Origin: an uncultured Gammaproteobacteria bacterium
GTDB taxonomy: Bacteria > Pseudomonadota > Gammaproteobacteria > Pseudomonadales > Pseudohongiellaceae
Assembly (NCBI GenBank): GCA_913060975.1
Contig: CAJXVC010000003.1
Location: 310,001-374,000 of the forward strand
Length of the DNA: 64,000 nt
Reading direction: 5' to 3'
The notes beneath the pieces were generated by a model, which was not told where the DNA came from, did no database searches, and was given only the letters and a program-made list of their open reading frames with translations. This document shows positions 56,346-64,000 of this stretch, in pieces (position 1 is the stretch's first letter; every line of letters starts with the position of its first letter). A program made the position numbers and the translations under genes.

Positions 56346-59034
56346 AATTGAGCGCGCACTGCGCTGCGCCGCTTGCCTGACTGTATTGACCAGCAGTTCA
56401 TTACTGTGGGCCCAGGATGCAGATGTGACTGGGGTAGGCAATGAATCGCCGCTGTACCGTGGTGAGCAACTTTTGCAAACCGGATCTTATGCTGCTGCGG
56501 CAGAAATTTTACAGATGACGGATGGTCTTGATCGGGCCGATGGTCTGGTCGGTGCCAGTCGGGCATTGGTCATGATGGGTAACTACCAGCAAGCGATGGT
56601 GGTACTAGAGAATGAAATTGATGGTGAAAATCTCGCTGACCACCCGTTGTTGGCCACACAACTGGCCGAAGTGAAGCGTCTGGTCGGCGAGTCAGCAGAG
56701 GCGATCGAAATTCTTGCTGAAGTCATCGACGGTCTGGCTGAGCCACCGGTCCGCACGTTGGTTCAATATGGCAGTTTACTGGATTTTACCGGTCGCAATG
56801 GCGAAGCGCGATTGGTACTCGATCAAGCTGTGCAGCGCTATAACAATGGCATGGTGTTCGCATCCGAAGACGTTGGCATGGTGGCGCTTGCGAGTTGGTT
56901 GCTTGGCAATTTTCATGATGCCAACAGCCTGTTCGATGAAGCCACGCGAGCCAATCCGAACAATCTTGAAGCGCGCACATTGTGGGCAGATCTGTTCATG
57001 GAGAAATTCAATGCGGCCGATGCCGAACGCACTTATCAGGAAGCGTTGGACATCAATAGCCGTTATGTTCCCGCGCTGGTGGGTGTAGCACGAGTCATCA
57101 GTGACGAGCGTGCAATCCAGCGGGCATTGGCGATCAATCCGAATTCGGTACCAGCGATGGAGACCTACGGTCAGATGCTCATGCGCGCCGGTCAGGAAGA
57201 TGCGGCCATGGAATATTTCACGCAAGCATTGGCGCTTAATCCCGAGGCGATTAAAACACTCAGCTTTCTCGCTGCTCAAGCGGCGCTGGAAGAACGCATG
57301 GCTGACTATGACGGCTATTACCAGCAGGTCGAAGCCTTCAGTCCTGGCAACCCGGAATTCTTGGGTGATGTAGCCGATGCCTTTGGCAATAACTACCGCT
57401 TCACTGAAGCCGTTGAATACGCCCGGGCGTCGATTGCCGCCGATCCGGAATACTGGCAGGGCTACACCTTGTTGGGTAGTAACCTGATTCGACTGGGCGA
57501 AGAAGAAGAGGGCAAAGCCAATCTTGAAATCGGTTTCGAGAATGACCCGTTCAATGTCATGACCTCCAATATGCTTACCGTCTTTGATGAGTTAGAGACT
57601 TACGAGACGCTGGAATCCGAGCACTTCAAGGTGCACATGAGTGAGCGTGATGCACGCATCCTCTGGCCCTATCTGGAACCGCTTCTGGAAGAGAGTTGGA
57701 CAACGCTTACCGCCAAATATGATTTCGAACCGGAAGGGCCGGTTCTTATTGAGGTGTTTGAACGTTCCGAAGACTTCGCGGTACGTTCCGTGGGTTTGCC
57801 GGATATCGGTCCGCTGGTCGGTATTTGTTTCGGCAAAGTCATCACATTGATTTCACCGGATACCTTGAATGCCAATTGGCAGGAAATTGTCTGGCACGAG
57901 TTCATGCACGTGATCACCCTGCAAATGACCGACAATCGTATGCCGCGCTGGTTATCCGAAGGTATTTCGGTCTGGGAAGAAAAAGAAGGGCGGCCCTATT
58001 GGGGGCGTGATCAGGGTCTGGATCTGGTGCGGGCAGAACGCGAGGGCAAACTGATCCCGGTGGCAGATCTGAACTCAGGCTTCAGTGGCGCGCGAACCAA
58101 TGCCGATTTGAGCTTCGCGTACTTTCAGTCGTATTTGGTCGTGGACTACATTACGCAGCAATACGGTTTCGAAAAGCTCGTGGAACTGGTACATCAGTAC
58201 GCCTTCATCAAGGAAGACAGCGCTCGTTTTCGAGAAGTGTTCGATGCATCTTTGGATGAGTTCGATCAGGGCTTCCGTGGCTGGATCGATAATCGTGTGG
58301 CAGAAATTGATGTGTTTGTGCATACCGAAGATATGCCAGACGAGGGTACCGGACATGGTCATGGCGTCCGGGAGAACTCCAGCGCCATATTGGCTGAGTT
58401 ATATAATAACGCTTCACTAAAACAACACATGCGCTCACGCATTGAAGAGAATGCAAGGGATTTCCAGGCGCATCTGCAGTTGGGTATTGTGCTGTTCAAA
58501 GAAGAGAATTATCAAGAGGCAAAAATGTCTCTGGAGACTGCCTACGACTTGCTGCCCAGTTATACCGGTTATCCCAGCCCGCCGCTGGTGATGGCGCAGA
58601 TATTTCAGGCCGAAGGCAATGAAGAACAGCGGTTGGAATGGCTGAGTGTCTTGCTGGAGAACCAGCAGCATGATGAAGACTCAGCGCTTATATTGGCTGA
58701 AGCCGCCTTGCAAGGTGGCAATATGGAACGTGCTGACTACTATATCGATCGCGCCTTGCAGGTTGACCCTTATCGCACAGATGTCCATCGCCTCAAAGCA
58801 CGTTATGCGGATGCGATCGGTGATAGTGGTTTGGCGGTTACCGAATATGAGGTGCTGATGAATCTTGATATTACCGATCCTGTTGAAGCACGCACCGATC
58901 TTGCTCAAGCTTATCTCAACAACGGGCAACACAGCGAAGCGCGTCAAAACATTCTCTTCGCACTGGAAATTGCGCCTAGCTACCGCCGGGCCCAGGAAGT
59001 CCTGTTGGAGTCCATCGATGAAGCGGGTAACTAA
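56326..59034 (+). CDS. TPR protein with gluzincin-type metallopeptidase domain (peptidase MA-like)
   Basis: 902 residues from ATG 56326, with GGGAAGG just upstream; signal peptide (about 12-30, ending LWAQ). Residues 45-420 hold TPR repeats. The catalytic domain (about 430-660) has HEFMH (524-528) and a Glu-containing third motif RWLSEGISVWEE (Glu545), as in gluzincins, so an active zinc protease is expected. A second TPR block follows (about 700-900). The protein combines protein-protein interaction with proteolysis in the periplasm. GTG of the DUF4159 gene begins immediately after the stop. Confidence 0.83.
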   Translation: MTMLRNKIERALRCAACLTVLTSSSLLWAQDADVTGVGNESPLYRGEQLLQTGSYAAAAEILQMTDGLDRADGLVGASRALVMMGNYQQAMVVLENEIDGENLADHPLLATQLAEVKRLVGESAEAIEILAEVIDGLAEPPVRTLVQYGSLLDFTGRNGEARLVLDQAVQRYNNGMVFASEDVGMVALASWLLGNFHDANSLFDEATRANPNNLEARTLWADLFMEKFNAADAERTYQEALDINSRYVPALVGVARVISDERAIQRALAINPNSVPAMETYGQMLMRAGQEDAAMEYFTQALALNPEAIKTLSFLAAQAALEERMADYDGYYQQVEAFSPGNPEFLGDVADAFGNNYRFTEAVEYARASIAADPEYWQGYTLLGSNLIRLGEEEEGKANLEIGFENDPFNVMTSNMLTVFDELETYETLESEHFKVHMSERDARILWPYLEPLLEESWTTLTAKYDFEPEGPVLIEVFERSEDFAVRSVGLPDIGPLVGICFGKVITLISPDTLNANWQEIVWHEFMHVITLQMTDNRMPRWLSEGISVWEEKEGRPYWGRDQGLDLVRAEREGKLIPVADLNSGFSGARTNADLSFAYFQSYLVVDYITQQYGFEKLVELVHQYAFIKEDSARFREVFDASLDEFDQGFRGWIDNRVAEIDVFVHTEDMPDEGTGHGHGVRENSSAILAELYNNASLKQHMRSRIEENARDFQAHLQLGIVLFKEENYQEAKMSLETAYDLLPSYTGYPSPPLVMAQIFQAEGNEEQRLEWLSVLLENQQHDEDSALILAEAALQGGNMERADYYIDRALQVDPYRTDVHRLKARYADAIGDSGLAVTEYEVLMNLDITDPVEARTDLAQAYLNNGQHSEARQNILFALEIAPSYRRAQEVLLESIDEAGN

Positions 59035-59871
59035 GTGCTGAAACTGTCCTTTGCCAAACGCCTGCTGCTAGCTCCATTGCTGCTGACTGCTTCGGCGGCT
59101 GCAGCACAGCAGTTCGATTTTGGTGGCAATGAGGATATGTCTATTTATGGCACCGATATAACCGAGTTCACCTGGATTCGCGGCCAATACACCAACTACG
59201 GCGGTGGCCGTGGCGGTTATGGTTATCGACGACGTGGTGGCTGGTGGGATACCGATTATCCGGATTCGGATGAGAATTTTTTGCGCGGTGTGCAACGTTA
59301 CACCAATGTGGATACCAATCCGCGCAGCCATACCTTTATCGAATTGACCGATCCGCGCTTGTTCGAAAATACCTTCCTGTATATGAACTGGAAGCGCGTA
59401 CCGATTGGCTCGTCTCATAGTGGGCCGAACTTCACACCTGAAGAAATCGAAGCGCTCCGTGAATTCATGTTCCGTGGTGGTTTTGTAATGGTGGATGATT
59501 TCTGGGGGCCGCCACATCTTGATGACATGCACGTGGAAATCAGCAAGATTTTCCCGGATCGGGAGATCGTTCAGCTCGATACCAATCATGAAATCTTCCA
59601 TGTGTTTTTCGATATCGATGAGCTGGCACAGGTGCCGGGTCGCATGGTGACCTGGGATTTCGGTGGTTTTATGAATCTCGATGATCCCAGCTACCCACCG
59701 GAGGTGTATGCGGTGCTTGATGATGATGGGCGGGTTATGATGGTGGCAAATTACAATACCGATTTGGGCGACGGCTGGGAGCATACGTTTTATGAGGGTT
59801 ACCCGACCAAGTACACCAATGAGGCTTACAAGATAGGCATTAACTTTTTAATTTACGCATTGAGTCACTGA
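59035..59871 (+). CDS. DUF4159 exported protein
   Basis: 278 residues; GTG start one base after the preceding stop. Signal peptide (about 8-24). Features: Gly/Tyr-rich segment NYGGGRGGYGYRRRGG (about 54-69), the DUF4159 core with FTPEEIEALREFMFRGGFVM and VDDFWGP (about 141-167), and TNHEIFHVFF. The family belongs, to my memory, to the glutaminase-like fold group, often encoded with MoxR. Metal or ligand binding is not established. Confidence 0.87.
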   Translation: MLKLSFAKRLLLAPLLLTASAAAAQQFDFGGNEDMSIYGTDITEFTWIRGQYTNYGGGRGGYGYRRRGGWWDTDYPDSDENFLRGVQRYTNVDTNPRSHTFIELTDPRLFENTFLYMNWKRVPIGSSHSGPNFTPEEIEALREFMFRGGFVMVDDFWGPPHLDDMHVEISKIFPDREIVQLDTNHEIFHVFFDIDELAQVPGRMVTWDFGGFMNLDDPSYPPEVYAVLDDDGRVMMVANYNTDLGDGWEHTFYEGYPTKYTNEAYKIGINFLIYALSH

Positions 59872-59887
59872 CTAGCAGGAACTGAAC

Positions 59888-60916
59888 ATGACAGACACAG
59901 AAGAAGTAGTTGAAATTGAGAACAGTGATGACCTGGCACTTGTTAAGCGCATGCAGGATGGTCGGGATCAAATTGTTACCGAAATCAGGAAAGTCATTAT
60001 CGGTCAGTCCGATATCATCGACGAACTGCTAATTGCCATGTTTGGCGGCGGCCACGTGTTGGTGACCGGCGTGCCGGGTCTGGCCAAGACACTCTTGATC
60101 AAGACTGTCGCCGATATTCTACAAGTTGATTTTAGTCGTATTCAGTTTACGCCTGACTTGATGCCAGCTGACGTTGTCGGTTCCGAAGTGGTTGAAGAAA
60201 GCGATGGCAAGCGCGCTCTGAAGTTTGTCAAAGGGCCGATTTTTACCAATATACTGCTGGCAGACGAAATCAACCGCACGCCACCCAAAACCCAGTCCTC
60301 CCTGCTGGAGGCCATGGAAGAGCGTCAGGTTACCGCCGGTGGTGTAACACACCCCATGGCCAAGCCATTCTTTGTATTGGCCACCCAGAACCCGATCGAA
60401 TTGGAAGGTACCTACCCACTGCCCGAGGCACAGCTTGACCGCTTCATGTTCAAGATCGAACTCGGCTATTTGTCTGAAGAGGAAGAAGTGCAGGTAGTAG
60501 CGAGCACGACGCAGACACACGACCGGGCATTGGCACACCCATTGACTGGCGAAGACATTCTGGAATTTCAACGCATTGCCCGCCAGGTGCCCGCAGCCGA
60601 AGCGGTTATTCAGTATGCCGTGCGTCTGGTCCATGCCACACGGCCGCAGACAGAAAACGCGCCGAGCTTCATCAAAGACTGGGTGAGCTGGGGTGCCGGC
60701 ATTCGCGCCTCGCAGAACCTTGTGCTGGCCGGTAAAGTGCGCGCCTTGCTACATGGCCGCTACAATGTTTCTTATGGCGATATTCGCGCTCTGGCGCCAT
60801 CAGTACTACGCCATCGCGTGTTGCTGAATTTCCATGCGGAGGCCGAACGTGTCACCACAGATGAGGTAGTCCGCTTGTTATTGGAAGCCGTTCCAGCACC
60901 GGCTTCACAGCTTTAA
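59888..60916 (+). CDS. MoxR family AAA+ ATPase
   Basis: 342 residues. Walker A GVPGLAKT (about 60-67), Walker B and sensor ILLADEINRTPPKTQSSLLEAMEERQV (about 124-150), second region FFVLATQNPIELEGTYPLPEAQLDRF. Hexameric chaperone-like ATPase that acts with VWA proteins. AGGAA upstream of ATG 59888. The DUF58 gene follows six bases later, a standard pairing. Confidence 0.93.
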   Translation: MTDTEEVVEIENSDDLALVKRMQDGRDQIVTEIRKVIIGQSDIIDELLIAMFGGGHVLVTGVPGLAKTLLIKTVADILQVDFSRIQFTPDLMPADVVGSEVVEESDGKRALKFVKGPIFTNILLADEINRTPPKTQSSLLEAMEERQVTAGGVTHPMAKPFFVLATQNPIELEGTYPLPEAQLDRFMFKIELGYLSEEEEVQVVASTTQTHDRALAHPLTGEDILEFQRIARQVPAAEAVIQYAVRLVHATRPQTENAPSFIKDWVSWGAGIRASQNLVLAGKVRALLHGRYNVSYGDIRALAPSVLRHRVLLNFHAEAERVTTDEVVRLLLEAVPAPASQL

Positions 60917-60921
60917 TCGTC

Positions 60922-61815
60922 ATGTCAGATTCGCTGAATTTCCTCGACCCCTCGGTACTGACCGGGCTCGACAATCTCGAGCTGCGGGCGCGTGTCGTTG
61001 TGGAAGGCTTTTTGTCCGGTTTGCACAAGAGCCCGCATCGCGGTTTCAGTGTTGAGTTCAATGACTATCGCCAATATCACCGCGGCGATGATATGCGTCA
61101 TGTCGACTGGAAACTATACGCACGCAGCGACAAGTTTTATATCAAGCAATATGAAGACGAGACCAATGTTCGCTGCATGGTATTGCTGGATACCAGCGCC
61201 TCTATGACCTATGGTTCCGGCAAGATGACCAAGCTCAGTTACGGTGTCACGCTGGCGTCGGCGCTGGCCTATTTTGTTATGCGGCAGCGTGATGCGGTCG
61301 GACTGATGACCTTTGATGACGAAGTACGCAACTTTTTGCCAGCGCGTTGCCGTCAGCCACATCTAATGCGAATCTTGCGCGCCCTTGCCACCGTTGAAGG
61401 CGGCAAGAAAACCAATGTGGTGAAACCGCTCACGGATCTGGCTGTAAGCCTGACCAAAAAGAGCATTGTGGTTTTGATTACCGATATGCTGGACGACGAA
61501 GACCGTATTATCAGCACACTACAAAATCTGCGTGCGATGGGACATGACTGCATTATGTTTCACGTAATGGATGCTGATGAGCTGACGTTTCCTTTCAATG
61601 AGGCGTCCGAGTTTATCGATATGGAAAGCGATGAGTCTTATATCACTTCACCGGCGGCAGTACGCAAAGCGTATTTGGAAAACCTGCAGGAGTTTCTCGA
61701 TTTCTGCAAAAAACAATGTCAGACCAGCGGCGTTGACTATTGTCTGATGAACACAGCGGAACCGCTTGATCAGGCCTTGTCCGCATACATGTCCAAACGG
61801 GCCAAGAGTTTTTAA
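60922..61815 (+). CDS. DUF58 domain protein
   Basis: 297 residues. VEGFLSGLHKSPHRGFSVEF and the DUF58 core YRQYHRGDDMRHVDWKLYAR (about 52-71), then VLLDTSASM (VWA-like MIDAS, about 91-99) and VVLITDMLDDE. Cytoplasmic or membrane-associated partner of the adjacent MoxR. Next gene follows after 10 bases. Confidence 0.92.
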   Translation: MSDSLNFLDPSVLTGLDNLELRARVVVEGFLSGLHKSPHRGFSVEFNDYRQYHRGDDMRHVDWKLYARSDKFYIKQYEDETNVRCMVLLDTSASMTYGSGKMTKLSYGVTLASALAYFVMRQRDAVGLMTFDDEVRNFLPARCRQPHLMRILRALATVEGGKKTNVVKPLTDLAVSLTKKSIVVLITDMLDDEDRIISTLQNLRAMGHDCIMFHVMDADELTFPFNEASEFIDMESDESYITSPAAVRKAYLENLQEFLDFCKKQCQTSGVDYCLMNTAEPLDQALSAYMSKRAKSF

Positions 61816-61825
61816 TTAGATAGCT

Positions 61826-63850
61826 ATGGTATTTTTGACACCTCTTTTTCTGCTTGGTCTGCTCGCCGCCGCGATTCCGGTAGCTATTCACCTTATTCGT
61901 AAGGAAAAGCCGCCCAAGGTGATGATCAGTACCATCCGCTTTTTGAAGAAAACGTCAAAAAAGCTGGTGCTGTTTCAGCAGCTACAACAAATTCTCTTAC
62001 TGTTATTACGTTCGGCGGTGATTGCCCTGCTGGTTCTTGCTTTCGCGCGGCCATTATTCAATGCCTCAGTAGCCAGGCTCATTGATGCCGATCCGCAGGC
62101 GGCGGTCATCATGCTGGATCTGTCCATGAGTATGCGCTATGGCGATACTTTTGAGCGGGCCCGCGATGCCGCGCTGGATGTGCTTGCTGATCGCTCGGCC
62201 GGAGACGAGGTCGCAATCATCGGCTTCTCGCAATCGGCTGACCTCGTGCGGGAATTGAATTCTGATCTGGATGCAGTGCGTAGCACGTTGAACGAGATTA
62301 CCGAGGCAGGTTTTGGTACCACTCGTTACATCCCCAATATTCAACTCGCTGATCAGATTCTGGAATCATCCAGTTTTGATAATCGGGCCATCTATCTTAT
62401 CTCCGATTTTCAGGCCGGGGCGCTAAGCGAAGATGATGAAGGCTTTCTGCTCGCACCAGGGGTGGCCTTTACCGGCATCGACGTCGGCGCAGAAAACAGC
62501 AACAACTTGACGATTACTGATGTGCGTTCGCCTGAACAACTACTTGAAGATGCACCCGAACAACAGATATTGGCGCGCATTCGTTCGACCGGTTCGGTGT
62601 ATCAGGATACCGGGCAGGTTAGCCTGCTTCTCAATGGTCAGGTCGTGGATCGGGTAGATGTGGATCTGGGCGAGCGCTCAGAAGAAGTCGTAACGTTCAC
62701 GGCTGATCTGTCTGCGGAAGGTAGCTACGTGGGTGAGGTGCGGGTCACCGGTGACGAGTTCGCGGCTGACAACTCCTACTATTTTACGGTCGATGTGTTG
62801 CCCAAGATTCGCGTGCTATTGGTCAACGGTGAAGCATCAGACAATTGGTTTGACGACGAAGGTCACTGGTTTGGTCTGGCAGTGAGTAGCACACAAGATT
62901 CACCGTTCGCACTGGAGGCCATTGAGCCCGCCGAACTGAGCACTGCGTCTCTGCGTGACCACGATGTTGCTGTACTGCTTAATGTCGGAGCCCTGAGCAA
63001 CGCTCAAGCCAGAGCCATTAGTGATTACGTCAATGACGGCGGCAGCTTGCTACTGGCGCCAGGTGACCGTGTCGAAGCTGAAGTCATGAACCGGCAATTA
63101 GCAGATGTCTTGCCTGCCAGTTTACTGGGGCGCGGTGATCCAGGCATTGATGATTATTTGGTTATCGCTGACTTTGACCGGCGTCATCCGATTTTGCGCC
63201 CGCTGGACAGTGACTGGTCAGCTCGCTTTCAGGCGCACTGGAGCCTGGCACCGGTCGAGTCGGCCAATGTCCTGATGCAATTCGATAACACCGACCCGGC
63301 ACTGGTAGAACGCGAAGTAGGGCAGGGCAGAGTGCTGCTGTTTGCTTCGACTCTGGATCTGGAATGGAATAATTTGGCATTGCAGGCACTGTACTTGCCC
63401 TTCGTCCATGAGACGCTGCGCCATCTGGTGCAACCACCAGTGAAAGAGCGTGCCTATAGCGTCGGTGACGTGATCAACTTCGATCCAAATCAAACTGCCA
63501 ATTCGGTCTCGGTCGCTTATGAGAGCGGTGATAATCCAGTGTTCACCGGTGATCGCTATGTGCTGAATGCAGAGCGACCTGGCTTGTTGAATGCTCAAAT
63601 CGATGGCACGCCTGCAGTTTACGCGGTCAATATTCAGCCCCGGGAAGCCAATCTGGCGCGCATTGCACCTTCCACTTTGTATGATCAGGTCATCAATCCT
63701 GACACCAGTCCTGTGCGCTCTCGTGCCGTACAGACTGCGCAGTTGGTTGAAGAGCTGGAGCGACCACAACGGGTCTGGTGGTGGTTGTTGGGGCTGGTCA
63801 TGTTGCTGCTGTTAGTGGAAGCCATCATCGCCAATCGCACCTACCGTTAA
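61826..63850 (+). CDS. BatA-like VWA membrane protein
   Basis: 674 residues. Starts MVFLTPLFLLGLLAAAIPVAIHLI and HLIRKEKPPKV, typical of BatA N-terminal domains; a second helix (about 55-75) precedes the VWA domain with MLDLSMSMRYGD (MIDAS, about 93-104). A GATase-like segment (about 385-420: LSNAQARAISDYVNDGGS) and a C-terminal helix (about 651-669) follow. Last gene of the operon; no terminator is visible in the next 150 bp. Confidence 0.87.
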   Translation: MVFLTPLFLLGLLAAAIPVAIHLIRKEKPPKVMISTIRFLKKTSKKLVLFQQLQQILLLLLRSAVIALLVLAFARPLFNASVARLIDADPQAAVIMLDLSMSMRYGDTFERARDAALDVLADRSAGDEVAIIGFSQSADLVRELNSDLDAVRSTLNEITEAGFGTTRYIPNIQLADQILESSSFDNRAIYLISDFQAGALSEDDEGFLLAPGVAFTGIDVGAENSNNLTITDVRSPEQLLEDAPEQQILARIRSTGSVYQDTGQVSLLLNGQVVDRVDVDLGERSEEVVTFTADLSAEGSYVGEVRVTGDEFAADNSYYFTVDVLPKIRVLLVNGEASDNWFDDEGHWFGLAVSSTQDSPFALEAIEPAELSTASLRDHDVAVLLNVGALSNAQARAISDYVNDGGSLLLAPGDRVEAEVMNRQLADVLPASLLGRGDPGIDDYLVIADFDRRHPILRPLDSDWSARFQAHWSLAPVESANVLMQFDNTDPALVEREVGQGRVLLFASTLDLEWNNLALQALYLPFVHETLRHLVQPPVKERAYSVGDVINFDPNQTANSVSVAYESGDNPVFTGDRYVLNAERPGLLNAQIDGTPAVYAVNIQPREANLARIAPSTLYDQVINPDTSPVRSRAVQTAQLVEELERPQRVWWWLLGLVMLLLLVEAIIANRTYR

Positions 63851-64000
63851 ACACCTCTTTTGGATTCTCGTTAACGTTACTTCATTGCAGTCGCTGAATC
63901 GGCACCGGTTTGCTGTCTTACAGCGAATGTTGTGCCGGCAATATGCTTGCCAGTGTGAGTTGTGTTTAGGGCTGTAGTCAGCACGACTGTTCTGCATTGT
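63851..64000. other. sequence after the operon, to the window end
   Basis: 150 bases with no recognisable gene or terminator hairpin. A palindromic GTTAAC at about 63871-63876 is too short to interpret. Confidence 0.3.

Overview
The window is a stretch of chromosome from a heterotrophic gammaproteobacterium, probably marine or aquatic. Support for this comes from yajC-secD-secF next to tgt, prfC, hisC and a long divergent holD followed by rimI, an arrangement I recall from Pseudomonas. There are also TAXI-TRAP and SLC13-type anion transporters and several acyl-CoA enzymes. I see no rRNA, tRNA, insertion sequence, prophage or CRISPR array. The exact genus cannot be read from the sequence.

Layout. 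1-5.1 kb (minus strand): a truncated NAD-epimerase, an intergenic two-hairpin RNA candidate, a DUF1761 protein, an acyl-CoA ligase, and GNAT, DinB, MarC and Asp/Glu racemase family proteins. 5.3-17.4 kb (plus): VanX-type dipeptidase, hydrolase-membrane fusion, TAXI TRAP transporter pair, exported double-VOC protein, then a tight run of aldo/keto reductase, nuclease-fold protein lacking catalytic residues, FAH-family hydrolase and SLC13 permease. 17.5-21.6 kb: an Anbu-associated cluster (circularly permuted ATP-grasp, alpha-E, zinc-ribbon metallopeptidase) with the Anbu gene convergent and overlapping it. 21.9-29.5 kb: small protein, acyl-CoA synthetase plus quinone-oxidoreductase-like enzyme, holD-rimI with a good promoter, hisC with two small genes, and an exported conserved protein. 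29.9-36.8 kb: orphan GAF-PilB/GspE ATPase, small membrane proteins, an AT-rich gap with DnaA-box-like sequences, an APS kinase fused to CysN domains II-III without the GTPase domain, and an acyl-CoA dehydrogenase. 37-48.8 kb: prfC, tgt, yajC-secDF, an MltD-type transglycosylase with four LysM repeats, a QTMAN-like tRNA-queuosine glycosyltransferase, an SDR and a Nudix hydrolase.

49.2-63.9 kb is one dense eight-gene plus-strand operon: DUF4175 membrane protein with a glutamine-rich coiled region, VWA/GATase-like membrane protein, caspase-fold (C13-like) protein without the expected cysteine, TPR protein with a gluzincin metallopeptidase domain, DUF4159, MoxR AAA+ ATPase, DUF58 and a BatA-like VWA protein. 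Genes are 0-24 bp apart or overlap. MoxR/VWA/DUF58 sets are widespread, but the added pseudo-caspase and metallopeptidase make a plausible envelope quality-control or stress system of unknown function. I consider it the most interesting system in the window.

The second point of interest is the Anbu cluster, in which the usual transglutaminase is absent and a zinc metallopeptidase sits in its place. Third are three proteins whose folds are recognisable but whose key parts are missing: the nuclease-like protein at 14.1 kb, the G-domain-less CysN-CysC at 34.5 kb and the pseudo-caspase at 55.3 kb.
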